This document shows, in pieces, positions 13,156 to 24,770 of a DNA stretch of 64,000 bases. Every line of letters begins with the position of its first letter. Within the stretch, counting starts at the first letter, position 1. Position numbers and translations under genes: made by a program. Origin of the DNA: Harmothoe impar (Eukaryota > Annelida > Polychaeta > Phyllodocida > Polynoidae); NCBI GenBank assembly GCA_947462335.1, contig OX381714.1, forward strand, positions 22,726,618-22,790,617. Reading direction: 5' to 3'. The notes below the pieces were generated by a model, which was not told the origin of the DNA, made no database searches, and worked only from the letters and a program-made list of their open reading frames with translations.

Positions 13156-15590
13156 AGGGAATAAAAGAGATATTATATTGACTTGACTGGGGTTGAGATT
13201 CCAATAGCACTAATAAACACATTTCAGACGAATCTATTGTGGTGACCTGTTTTACTGAGCCTGCGCTTATGTATTTTGATCAAAGGCTTATCCCTCATGT
13301 ATGACCGAACTGTTTGATATCTCCTGATGCAATCGGATCTGCACCATCTGCGGTGTGCATAAGACTAAGATTGGTAAGTGGCTGTATATACAAAAGTCTA
13401 GGGCTCCCCACCATGAAATAGGATATGCAGCGCTGTCATGCCCAGTTCATCCAGCCACTTTTTTTATGTATAGGTATTGATTTTATGATCAGTGACTAAT
13501 TGTCACTACCCTATCACCATCACACTGTGAGTGTGACGGGACAAGTTATCGACTGCTATCTTCTTGAGGATTGGTCATTAATAAACACAGAGCTGCTAAC
13601 CTCAAATTAGTAAAAACTTCAAATATTGTATTTTGTAGGCCATTTGTTGCTTAAAGATCGTATTCATCGTACTCCAATCATCCCAAAATTGTACTGCAGT
13701 TGTATTTCTAATTTTAGGGACAATAATAATGACATAAATGTATCGTAAAATGCCAGTGTATAACCTGCATCTCATGTATCACCTGCACCCAGACTTTGTA
13801 ATAGATAGACTATGGTTATGAGAGGGTAACTCAAAATAACCACAGTAAACTGGCTGGCACCGCTGCATGTGGGTTGGGGAACACCCTGTATCACTCTCTG
13901 TACCGGTATTATTGTGTAGATTGTAGTCTATGGCTAGGGCCTAGGCTAGGGCCTAGGCCTGCTACTGTAGTGTAGGCCTACCGGACTGCCTGGTAATGCC
14001 AGGCAGGGTTCTCCACAGACTCAAAAATTCTCGGTATAAGCCGCGGCTTGTACGGACGTCCGACTCCAAGAGGGGATGCGGCTTATACAAGAGTATTTGT
14101 TTATAGTATAATACCGCACTAAAGTGACAATGTTCACACTCCAGGGCGGCTAAAAGCAGAATTTAAGGGATTGAAATTGATGGACAGCCTCACAGGTGTT
14201 TTTGGGGGGGATAGAAAGTACTAAAATGGGAATAACTTCTGTTCTAATTCATGGATTTTCAAAATTCAAGAACTCATAGGCAGCTAAAATGACACCGGCG
14301 GCGATCCTGGGGTTATTTGATACTGGCGGCCCTAAAAAGGACACCGGCGGCCCGTCGGTGTCATTGCAGTGTGGGGAGAACCCTGCCAGGTAGTCTAGTC
14401 TACACTGTACCGATAGTCTACACTGTACCGATAAGACACTGCCCCCCCCCCCCCCCCCCCCACTCCGGCTATGTAGCCATTGTAGGCCTACCCCATGACA
14501 GATGTAGCTGGAGCTGTAGTCAGAAGCCTACTGTAGTGTGATACTCATACACCAGACACACTATTAAACACACACTCAACGTTGTCACACACTGACACCA
14601 TTTTTTTTTTCAAAATAGTCTTAAACGGTAGCATGTTATGTCTTTATATTGATGGTAACCCTCTGTCATGTGTAAACATACAGTAATACCCCTTTATTAC
14701 AATGGGTTCTGCCCGGGGTTCTGCTAAAACTAAAGTACCGGTACCCTGATTTGACCAAATATTGATGCAGGCAGCAGGGTGGTCTGGCAGGAACTAGAGA
14801 TACGGGTCTCTCACCAGTCTAGCAGGAACAAGCTGTACACCCATTTTAAATAAGTATATGTATAAAACTTTACCCACGAATATATAGATTAGGCTTTCCT
14901 CTTTAAATACATACCATCCTGTACTGTTGTGATTCTTACTTACAGAGGCTCTGTCAGAGCCTTTCCTATGGAAAATTTAATGACACCTGTTTAGCATAGT
15001 GACATATACAATAGCCTACCGTACGCAAGACCCGTGGGCCGTGCATTGCCATTGCCATTGCCACTGGACTGTCATCGCTACTGTAGTCTAGGTACTGACA
15101 CTGGACTAGTCACTAGCGCCGAGTGACTAGTACCGTAGTGACACTGACAGTCAGTTGGTGATACTGTTTCTATCGCACATCTACCTTGTCACAATTAACC
15201 AACTCATTCTACTTAAACAATAAATTCCCAACACCAGAACGAGTGACATATTATAATAATTACCTTAAGGCTCTCTGGACAGCAAAACAAACCAGAAAAC
15301 AACAACACCCACGTTTTTGTTTTGCCAAGGGTCAGCCTCAGGTCGTGGGACCTTTAATATTTTGAAATATATATTCTACTGACATCATCATTGACATATT
15401 GTAAAATACTGAATAACCGATCATGGAATCAACATCGAGATCAACTTATAAGCACATTCAGCTGCATTATTCATCACGTTAGAAACATATTCCGAATTGT
15501 GTATACATTTTTAACAAGAAAAGCATGGTGAGACCCAAAATTCTAGTTCTTGCGTTTGACCAAAGGTGACGCCAGAATCGATTTTGCAAA
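13156..15590. other. Intergenic DNA between KLHL gene C and MED11
   Basis: No supported gene. Visible structure: repeated GGCCTAGGCTAGGGCC blocks near 13935-13970; an AAGCCGCGGCTTGTAC / GCGGCTTATACAAG fragment of a dispersed repeat near 14033-14100; a long C run near 14442-14461; a duplicated CTACACTGTACCGATA at about 14401-14430; and TGCCATTGCCATTGCCA near 15045-15063. The two genes are divergent, so regulatory DNA for both probably lies here, but I cannot point to a specific promoter element. Confidence 0.5.
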
Positions 15591-18500
15591 ATGGCAGCCA
15601 CCACAGACCGGCTTCAAAAGCTAGAAGTTGTGGAGCGAGAAATCTCCAATGCCCTACAATGTGCAGGTAAAATGAGAGTTTGATAAATCGTCAAGTGTAG
15701 AGTTTACTGTAGTGGCGTTTGATTGGCGTTGTGATTGTTGGGAAGGGTTTGTTTTTAGACCTCTTTGTTACCTGAGCGATAATATGGGAAAACTCCCATG
15801 GCATGGGCATAGACATAGTCTCATCAGATGGTCTCATACAGTCATAGTGCACTGCTAGGCCCTTCTCTAAATTGAGTTTTCAACCTCGGCGTCCGCCGGT
15901 ACCAGAGGCCTTGCCACACAGCTAGGCACCTCCCGATATCTTCATGGAGCGATTTGTGATTCGTTCAGATCCAATGAGAAATCTGTTTCACTTTATGTAA
16001 AGGGTAGGGGGGACTTGGAAATTTCAACAGACCAGAAATACAATAAATATGACAAAGTGCCTTCTTTAAAATTTAATACCGGTATTCTTGATTTCCAATA
16101 TTCTTAGCTCAGGGGGCCTGAACTCTATACCGAGGTTGCGGGTTCCTTAGTAGGGGGCACCATTGCTTGATATGGTAGCTGGCGAGATAAGTACTGATAC
16201 AGCAATCACAATGGGTACAAGCTGTTACATAATACCCCCTAAGAATTCCGCAGTAAAGGCCAGGAAGTTATCTCATTGGTTGATTATGCATCCAACTACA
16301 GGCCTATATCTCCGTTCCCACCGTAATAGAATTCAGGATATCAGTGCTTTGAGTGTGGAGGAAAGGGTGTGCGCACGTGCTTGCATGCACTTTTTCGACC
16401 ATACAAATTTGGAATTCCTCTATTTTCTCAACTGCATTGGATAGCCTGACATTTCCTCTTTATCAATTCCAGATTTTTCAAAGCCCTAAAAAATATTAAA
16501 AACAAGATTTAAAAAGCCACGCCCCCTGCCACCATAGACGAGAGCGATGGCCCGAGCCTGGCCGAGGTCCTCCGTTTCCTGTTCCAAGTCTGTCGTACTC
16601 AAACGCTGAAAGTGGTTTGGGGACCGCTCTCGTACTACAATCTTCTTGGCCTTAGTACTAGTACCGTAAAACCTTGGTTATAAGCCGACCTCGACTATAA
16701 GCCGAATGTGAGTTTGGGAGTAAAAATTCGGCTTATAACAAAAGTGTTTGAAATTTGTTTTCACTATGTTCCTACATTATTAAAACCTCGCCTACAAGCC
16801 GAATGGGAGGTTGGGGCTTAAAATTCGGCTTATAGCAAATAAAAACGCCAAATAAAATTCGGCTTATAGCCGAGGTTTTACGGTAGTACTGTTGTGATAT
16901 GTGATATTAGGCACTTTGATAAAAAAAAGATTTTAAACAGATTAAGACTATTTTGATCACATTTGATAAAGCTCACAGAGATCTTTCCAAAACTTTTGGA
17001 ATTAGGTTTCTACCTAGTCTAGAACTGAATCTACAACGTTTTTAGTGTCCGAAATAATGAGCCTGCTCCCACTATAGAAATGGTAGAAGAGTGATTCAGT
17101 TTTTGTGATGTGGATTTAACAGATTCAACTAAAATACATGAACTAGACATACTATTTCATCAATAGAATCTTTATTTTCCATTGCATCAACTTGAAATTT
17201 TCAGGGCATATCCATGGTGTAGAGTTTAATATGGTGAAGTAGTCCATGTCTCTCATGTTGAACCCATTAAAGGGCAATATAAAACGGCCTAAACTAAAGT
17301 ATAGATATTAGATACTTAGTGTGGGTAGTGCTCGCCGAGATCGGGTAGAGAGGCCACAAGTATCCTACATATATTCCTGACACGGAAATCCGCGATTTAA
17401 GGCACTAATTAATTTATTTAACTTGAATTTTTTCCCAACTTTGGCAGAACCTAGCTCAGTTAATATTGGGTATTTTTTCGCTCTGATTTCACTGAGGGGT
17501 AGACTGATAGCCCATCTATAGCACTGGCTATCACAACCCAACATCATCCATCTATTAGTGCCTTAAATCGCCGATTTTCGCTGACACGGAAATCCGCGAT
17601 TTAAGGCACTAATTAATTCATTTAACTTGAATTTTTTCCCAACTTTGGCAGAACCTAGCTCAGTTAATAATGGGTATTTTTTCGCTCTGATTTCACTGAG
17701 GGGTAGATCTATATCATGCGATTAAAACTAGCCATCACAATAAGTAGAGGACAGCTTATTTAGGCCTGAGATCGCGATTCCCGCCGATGCGGAAATCTGG
17801 ACCCCCCCCACTGCATGCCTTTTCACACCTCTGCCAGCTCATGGCTCACTATCTAAAAAATAGGAAAATGTGTCACATTTTCACCCACCTCAAAATGGCA
17901 CTGCACCAACTCGCACATGCATGAAATTTGGCACATGGGTAATTTGATATTCAATCAGTATGTGCGTTTTGGAATTTTTTATGTGCTTTAAAGTCTACTG
18001 TTTTTATTCAACTTTCAATTTGACCCAAACTTTGGATGAGTCTAGCTCAGTCAATAATGCATATTTTTTCTCTCTGATTTCACTGAGGGGTAGATTGATA
18101 TTATGGCTTTAAAACTAGCCATCACAACTATTAGGGAACAGTTTATTAGTGCCTGAAATCGCGATTACCGCCGATGCGGAAATCGGGACCTCTCCTGCAG
18201 CCCTCCAAAAACTTATCACACCTCTGACAGCTTATCTGCCGGCCCACAGCGGCGTTATCAAAGTACCTAGTGATATGCAACTGGACACCAGTGTCTTCTA
18301 CTCACTCTGCTTGTCCAGGCAAATCCTCAGATTATTTGCTCCTTTTTTCCAATTCACACCCTTCAGACTGCAAGAATTAATTCGCCCGTTCAATTAGTTA
18401 CGGCTGTAACTATCAGATAGGACCAGGGCTGTCTGAGAGTTACGGACAAAAGGGTATTGCAGGCTTATAGTACTACTTTCAATTGAATTTAAGCCAATGG

Positions 18501-21500
18501 CATCATGCTTTAACCTGCTGTATGTTTCAGGTCAGGCGTTGGCTGAGCTGGGGCGCGACAAGCCGGCCAACAAACAGCTAGAGGCACACACCACGCAGTT
18601 CCTGAAGACCCTCGAGAGTGTCGAGAAAAACATGTCTGACAACATTATGTACCTAACCCAAGTATCAACCAGTAAGTACAAGGGGGCCACAGGTCAATTA
18701 GACGTTTCATAGCCACATAGTGCTTCCATGCATTATGCCCTTTATTGCCATGATCATAAAGGACATGCCAGTATATCATTAAAGTACGCTGCGGCCATTT
18801 AAGGGTTAAACGTGTATTTCTCGAAATATTTTGGGTGAATTATTTGTTGCCATAAATATCCCAACATATCTCATTTTTTTACCCCAATGAAACTGATAAC
18901 TACATTGCACTAAAAGTAGGTACCGCGCATAAGCGAGTCATAGCTGCGAAATCGCCGATCCTGAGAGAAAAAATGTCAATCTTTACAAGCCTCCAGAGAC
19001 AAGGAAAATGAATGCACAGAAATCTCAAACCCCTCAATAGAAAGATATGGATCTGCTAGTTTGAAATATCATTGGTATTAAGTAGGTTGTACTTGCTATA
19101 CATGTGCAAATGGGTCAAATTACAGGTTTTGTCACCTGTTTTCCTGGTGCTAATTTGACTCTCTGTCATATAAGGGTGGTTCCAGCCAGTTGTTGACATA
19201 TCAGGATTTTTGGCTTTGGCAGGCTATAACTATGTGGAAAGTCTATGAAACCAACATGTCTACAGCCTATCAGGTCAGGCTCATCTAGGGCTACAAGGGG
19301 CACCATAGTTTTGACCATCTGTGACCAATATTAAAGCTGTCACAGGCTGAAAACAGGCTAAATTAGGCCAAAAATGCAGTTTTCTACAGATTTTTTTCAA
19401 CAAATATAAGTTTTAAACTATACCATGACAAGAATGGAAGAGGCAATTGACTTTTCTAATCATTTTCCTATAGGAAATGAATGAATGAAATACTGGATAT
19501 GTTTAAATCCTTCATTACACCAAAATAAAAAGGTCCTGGGTCATTGCATAAGTGTTGTGTACTTTTGAGGCTACGAGTCACTCACTTATTAGGCTAAAAG
19601 ATACCCCCCTAGCTTTTTTACAGAAATACTATAGAAACAAACTACAAGTTGTAATACAACAAATAACTGCCATGCATATATATGCAAAAACAATATTGTG
19701 AAAATATTGAATACTCTTGTCACAATACTGAATTGTAAAGAAACTGGGTAAAGTTGTGTATTTTTTCTGAGACTACTAGTCACTCAGAAATAAAACAGAA
19801 TATCATCACAGCTCCTATGATATTTTTATATAACTATCAAATTCACACTTAAAGTAGCTCTATAATACAAGGAATTATCCTGAAAAAAAATTCAATTATT
19901 CATACATAGCGACACAAATAGAGCAGCGGGAACTACGTATCACGCAACTACGCATCACGCAACTACGCATCACACATTTAAAGCCCAGAGCTGTATTCCA
20001 TGCACCTAGGGCTTCATTTTGATCTTTGTTGGATGTAAATCGGACCATTATTAAGGGAGCTGTGCTAGGAAAATACCAAGGTTACAAAAATGGCATTATT
20101 TTCCCCAGGATAAAACTATTTACGTTTGTACGAGTCACGCAACTACGCGTCACGCAACTATGTGTCACACATTTAAAGCCCAGATTTGTATTCCATGCAC
20201 CTAGAGCTTCATTTTGATCTTTTTTGGGTGTGAATCGGACCATTATTAAGGGAGCTGTGCTAGGGAATAGTATTACATTACATTTTCATTATTTTAAGGT
20301 GACACTACATCGATTTAATTGTGCAACTTGGCAGATTTATATTAAAACAGATGCAACTAATGATTCATATAACTGTAACACACTGAATCATATTCTCATG
20401 GTTTAATCTCTAGAGACCTTGATAATTGTCTGATTTATATGCTGTAAAAAGTGGCATGGAGCTAATTATATTTATCTCCAGACTAGCTAGGGTAAAACTC
20501 TCTTAGTGCATCAAGGCTGTGGGCTAGTTCCCTAGAACCCAGGACCCCCCCCCCCTAGATAAGGGCATCAAAAGGAACTGTATGCTATGAATCCAAAGTG
20601 TGCAGATATGGCCTCTTCAAGTGGAAATATCTCAGGTTCTACCTGGTCTAGAGTAAAATTGTAGAGTATTGAATACTCCCCAATGTAATATCTAAAGGTG
20701 TAGTGTAATTAGGAATATACCACCTTTAAATTTGCTTTCTACTCCCTAGCCAAACCATTACTCACTACTCCCTCTCATCATCATGTGGCATATGAGGCTA
20801 CGAGTCACTCATAAATAAACCCCTCTTTATGGACATGACAAACACACTTAGGATATAGAGAGCCCCAAGGCCCTTATACCAGTTTACAGGCAATATGCCC
20901 TACTATAAGTTCAAGTAGAAATTAAAGATATTCTATAGGGTTCCAGCTTCTAGAGAGATCTGACGGGTAGCAGAGAAAAATTGGTCATTGAAACCAGTGC
21001 TGTCCAGCCTTGCACAATTTCTCCAATACTCTTAAAGAAATAAAAAAAAGTTATAAAAAACATTACCAGATATTAGAAAAGCATACAGATATGACCCACA
21101 ATATCTCCTCTACACATCATATATGTATCCCATGGCTAAAGATACTTTGAGATAAATCTAAATGCTAGATCTATTATTAAAGAATAAGTGAGTGACTCGT
21201 AGCCTCACAGATACTCCAGGGTATTGACATGGGAACTTTGGCTGGTTGCCATAGCAACACTTTTAGGATTTAACTGTTCCAACTTTGTACACAGTTGACC
21301 CAAGACCCTTACTATACTGACCCAAAAGGATTTTTATCTGCTGCTATATTTGAAAATTATCCCACCATGGCTCTCTCCAAGGCCAAATGTCAACGATTGG
21401 TTGGAACCACCCATAAACTGAATTTCCCATTGCACCATACATTGCACATGAAATATACCAGCACCATTGATTAGGATACACATCAGGCTTCACTGTGGTC

Positions 21501-24223
21501 CCCGGGACGAACAAAAATTATTAAAAATTATTACTTTTGTAGCATTTAATAGAAAATATTAGGTTAAAAAACATATTATTATTGAAAAAAAATGTTCGTC
21601 CCGCCCCTCACACTGAAGTTAAAAATAGTTATTACAACCATGTGAAGAGAGCTAAGCAATCCTATGGATGGTGCAGTGGCAAAATTAAATCATAGTTATT
21701 TTTCTATACAAATCCTATATAGCATACTGGTAAGCTTAAAAAAGATAAAGCTAATTTCCACAAACTTTTATTATGGTATTGATGTTGACATGTCATGGGT
21801 AGTATGTGTTTCGAATTACAAGAGGATTGGACTGCTAGTTAACAATCTATGGCACCATTTGCAGTATAGCATTTGTGACAAACGTACATATTAGTGATCT
21901 TGCCATTTTTAAATGAATATGACTCAAAAGATACACATAGAAAATGATCTGAGAAAAATTATTCATGCTCTATGTAACATGTAGACACATTACATGTAAT
22001 AGCAAAGTCCTCAAGTATGTATTCCTTGAACTAGGTATGGGGTCAAAATGGCAGAATGGCCATTTTCAGTGGTAAGGGATTGGTATTTCTGCCATGTTAG
22101 AGGGTACAATATTTCAATACAAATATGTCTGAACATATTCTGAAGATATTTATGCAATGTCCATATATGGTTGATTGGGAAATATTATTTTTCAACTGCG
22201 AATTGTCATCAAAATAAGTGTAATATCACTCTGAAATAGGCCCATTGGCTATTGAAAATGAAAAATGCTAAATGGCTGAAACTTTTATTTTTCGAAAATT
22301 CATATAAAATTAACTACTGAACGGATCTTAAGATAGTTACCATCATTCTTCAGCATTCTTTATCAGCTTCCTAACCAGTATAACAATTTTGTTCAGGGAA
22401 GGGTTTCTTCAAACTACCCGTGGTACCTACTAAAAGTTCTGTGTTAATGAATAACAATTTGTTAAGTGCTTAGTACGCTGAATACGGTAGGTCTAATTAG
22501 GTCGGTAGCATACAACCCACCAAGCCGTGTTTGATGACCCGTGTGCTGCCTGTGTTTGTGTGTAGGTCAGCCGCACGAGGGCTCCAGTTACGCTGCCCAG
22601 AAGAACCTCCAGATGGCGCAGCACCGCCTCGAGCACATCCGCAGCTGTGTCAACGGCCTCGACCAGATCCGCGCCGACCACCACCGCACCCGCCAACAAC
22701 AACAGGTAGCACATGCTTTTGTGATTTTAGACCCAAAATTGATTTTGATGTCTTAAATGTTCAACATTAAAGTCAGGGTTAAGGCTGTTTTGCTGACGGA
22801 TTACCCGAAACACACCAATTTATTTTTTGCCTTCATTTTGATGCACACTTCAAGTACACTTTCATCATGCCAGGATGATTGATTCTCCAAGATTCACTGC
22901 CAGTGTGACTTGCAGTGTTACCACTTGATACTTTAAAAGAAGTAAATACTTTATTTCAGCACTTTTCCAAATTTATGCTTTAACTATACTTTATTTTCGA
23001 GAAAAGTGGAGGAATCAGCCCCAAATTACAGGATTTTATACTTTATTTATACTTTATTTTCAAGAAAAGTTGAATTTTCTGGGGCAAAAGAAAATCTATA
23101 GAACTGACGAATTCGAAATAGAGACTTGCAAGATGTGCTGGTATCATAAGGATATTGTCATGATTCTCACCAGTGTTGCATATATGCATCATGCCGACCC
23201 TACAGGGCTGATAACTTCCAATGGGTATGAGGGGAGACCCCTAAATTCGACATGGCGATATTGCCTTTTCTTAAAATCGACATGTGACCTAGTGACATGC
23301 GATATGAGGATTAAAAAGATAGTGACAGGGGACATGGACATTTCTTAAAATCAACATGCGACATGAGCATTATTAAGCGACGTAGACATGCGACATGGAC
23401 ATTTCTTAAACTCAACATACAGCATGGGGACTCCCCCCCCCCCCCCTACATCTATACCCCATGGCTCGGCATGAATGCTATTCTGGCGAGTCACTCGCAA
23501 CATGCATCTCTTAAAGCGTTCAAATTAGTCTAGAAATCACACTGTATTTTTCGAGGACCAAATAAAATATATTGTACAGTAAATTCTTAGGTATTTGACA
23601 CTAAAGGGTACCGTAAAGTCTCGCGTAGAAGCCACGGTAAATCAGAAGCAGCTTTAATTTAATACCAAATATGCCTATATATGGTGCGGCTTATACGAGG
23701 GTCTTTCAGGGTATACTACAGTACTAAGGTGGCCATAATTAGATGCCCTGTCAGGCTTATAGGATTCTCCAAAGTTAGGGGTGCAGCTAATACGCGAGTT
23801 AAGCTTATACGCAATGCTTTATGGTAATACACAAACCGATCCTCCAGTGCGAGATATAAGGAATACCATGTATGGGTCGCGGGTTATATGATGGGCTTTG
23901 GAAATATACTTCAGTACAAATGTAGAAAGTATTTCTCATGACTATCATAATATTCATGCCTGTGTTATACGCAACATGCGGGTTATATGCGGGAGCTTAT
24001 GGTGTCTTGTATTTGGCAGGCCATGCAGCGGGCAGCCATGGCACAGTCCCAGGGCGACCCGGGCACCCTGCAGAGGTCCATGTCCACAGGGGAGGGCATG
24101 CCGCTCATGCAGCAACAACACCAGCAACAACAACAGCAGCAACAACAACAACAACAGCGGTTCACAGCGGCAGATGGAGGCATGGGAGGCGCGCAGCGTG
24201 GCTACCCCCAGGACCCACACTGA
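15591..24223 (+). CDS. MED11: Mediator of RNA polymerase II transcription subunit 11
   Basis: MED11 is a small helical subunit of the Mediator head module that pairs with MED22 and supports pre-initiation complex formation in the nucleus. Exons: 15591-15666, 18531-18671, 22566-22705 and 24020-24223; phases 1, 1, 0; all introns GT-AG. The joined frame is 186 codons plus TGA. Family-typical segments are LEVVEREISNALQCAG (exon 1), NIMYLTQVST (exon 2) and QPHEGSSYAAQKN followed by RLEHIRSCV (exon 3). Exon 4 adds a C-terminal tail with a run of glutamines (CAA/CAG repeats at about 24110-24157) and ends DPH-stop. The human protein is about 117 residues, so the Q-rich tail is an extension, as in some other invertebrates. 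The first ATG is at the start of the conserved N-terminal helix. Very short conserved exons sit in long repeat-filled introns. Confidence 0.93.
16672..16885. mobile_element. Short inverted-repeat element (TACCGTAAAAC family), copy 1
   Basis: Begins TACCGTAAAACCTTGG and ends with the near reverse complement, CCGAGGTTTTACGGTA, in MED11 intron 1. The interior has several AAGCCGAAT / ATTCGGCTTATA repeats in both orientations, so the whole 214 bp can fold back. A second copy of nearly equal length lies at 60987-61201. No coding capacity: a MITE-like element. Confidence 0.75.
17377..18390. repeat. Diverged tandem repeat in MED11 intron 1
   Basis: A block containing GACACGGAAATCCGCGATTT, TTTTTTCCCAACTTTGG and TCTGATTTCACTGAGGGGTAGA occurs at about 17377-17500 and again at about 17582-17705. 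A diverged version at about 18000-18185 has ACTAGCCATCACAA and GCCGATGCGGAAAT, which also occur at about 17727-17795. The flanking pieces (CTTTTCACACCTCTGCCAGCT near 17820 and CTTATCACACCTCTGACAGCT near 18210) suggest a higher-order unit of roughly 390 bp built on a unit of about 200 bp. Confidence 0.65.
19939..20272. repeat. Two direct repeats of about 140 bp, period about 190 bp
   Basis: Both copies contain CACGCAACTACGC-type short repeats, CACATTTAAAGCCCAGA, GCTTCATTTTGATCTTT and CGGACCATTATTAAGGGAGC. Copy 1 is about 19939-20078 and copy 2 about 20131-20272, and they differ by scattered substitutions. Non-coding. Confidence 0.75.
21245..21258. promoter_or_regulatory. X-box-like motif (RFX-type site)
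   Basis: The 14-mer GTTGCCATAGCAAC is an imperfect palindrome matching the consensus bound by RFX transcription factors. It lies in MED11 intron 2 inside the candidate TIR element. It may be a chance match or part of the repeat; no function is shown. Confidence 0.3.
21504..21602. mobile_element. Small inverted-repeat element (GGGACGAACA ends)
   Basis: The 10-bp end GGGACGAACA at 21504 has its exact complement TGTTCGTCCC ending at 21602. The 79 bp between are very AT-rich. Non-coding, MITE-like, in MED11 intron 2. Confidence 0.5.
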
Positions 24224-24770
24224 GTGGGTGGCTGCGGCATGGGTGGATGAATGTGTGTGTGCCCTCAGGACCCACACTGAGTGGATGGGTGCGGCATGGG
24301 TGGATGAATGTGTGTGTGCCCCAGGACCCACACTGAGTGGATGGGAGTGGCATGGGTGGATGAATGTGTGTGTGCCCCAGGACCCACACTGAGTGGATGG
24401 GTGCGGCATGGGTGGATGAATGTGTGTGTGCCCTCAGGACCCACACTGAGTGGGTGGGTGTGGCATGGGTGGATGAATGTGTGTGTGCCCCAGGACCCAC
24501 ACTGAGTGGGTGGGTGTGGCATGGGTGGATGAATGTGTGTGTGCCCCAGGACCCATACTGAGTGGGTGGGTGCGGCATGGGTGGATGAATGTGTGTGTGC
24601 CCCCAGGACCCACACTGAGTGGGTGGGTGCGGCATGGGTGGATGAATGTGTGTGTGCCCCCAGGACCCACACTGAGTGGGTGGGTGCGGCATGGGTGGGT
24701 GAATGTGTGTGTGCCCCCAGGACCCACACTGAGTGGGTGGGTGCGGCATGGGTGGATGAATGTGTGTGTG
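24209..24770 (+). repeat. 56/57-bp minisatellite spanning the MED11 stop codon
   Basis: Ten tandem copies start with CAGGACCCACACTGAG at 24209, 24266, 24322, 24378, 24435, 24491, 24547, 24604, 24661 and 24718. Spacing alternates between 56 and 57 because of CCCC versus CCTC or CCCCC before the CAG. The first copy includes the last MED11 codons (Q-D-P-H) and the TGA, so the array starts in coding sequence and the rest is 3'UTR or downstream DNA. Each unit ends TGTGTGTGTGCCCCAG, which resembles a 3' splice site. Long ORFs on both strands across the array are produced by the repeat and are not genes. Confidence 0.95.

Larger units (their letters stand above)
19174..21412. mobile_element. Candidate 2.2 kb non-autonomous TIR element in MED11 intron 2
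   Basis: The left end reads GGGTGGTTCCAGCCAGTTG from 19174. The right end is its imperfect reverse complement, ending CAACGATTGGTTGGAACCACCC at 21412 (quoted in part), and both are flanked by ATAA (19170-19173 and 21413-21416). The interior has a subterminal GAGGCTACGAGTCACTCA motif at about 19568 and 20793, a variant at about 19773, and the reverse complement at about 21188. No transposase frame is seen. The element also contains the direct repeats at 19939-20272. Confidence 0.55.

Noticed and set aside
24209..24770. Regular direct repeats considered as a CRISPR array
   Set aside because: Units are contiguous without unique spacers and the genome is clearly animal.
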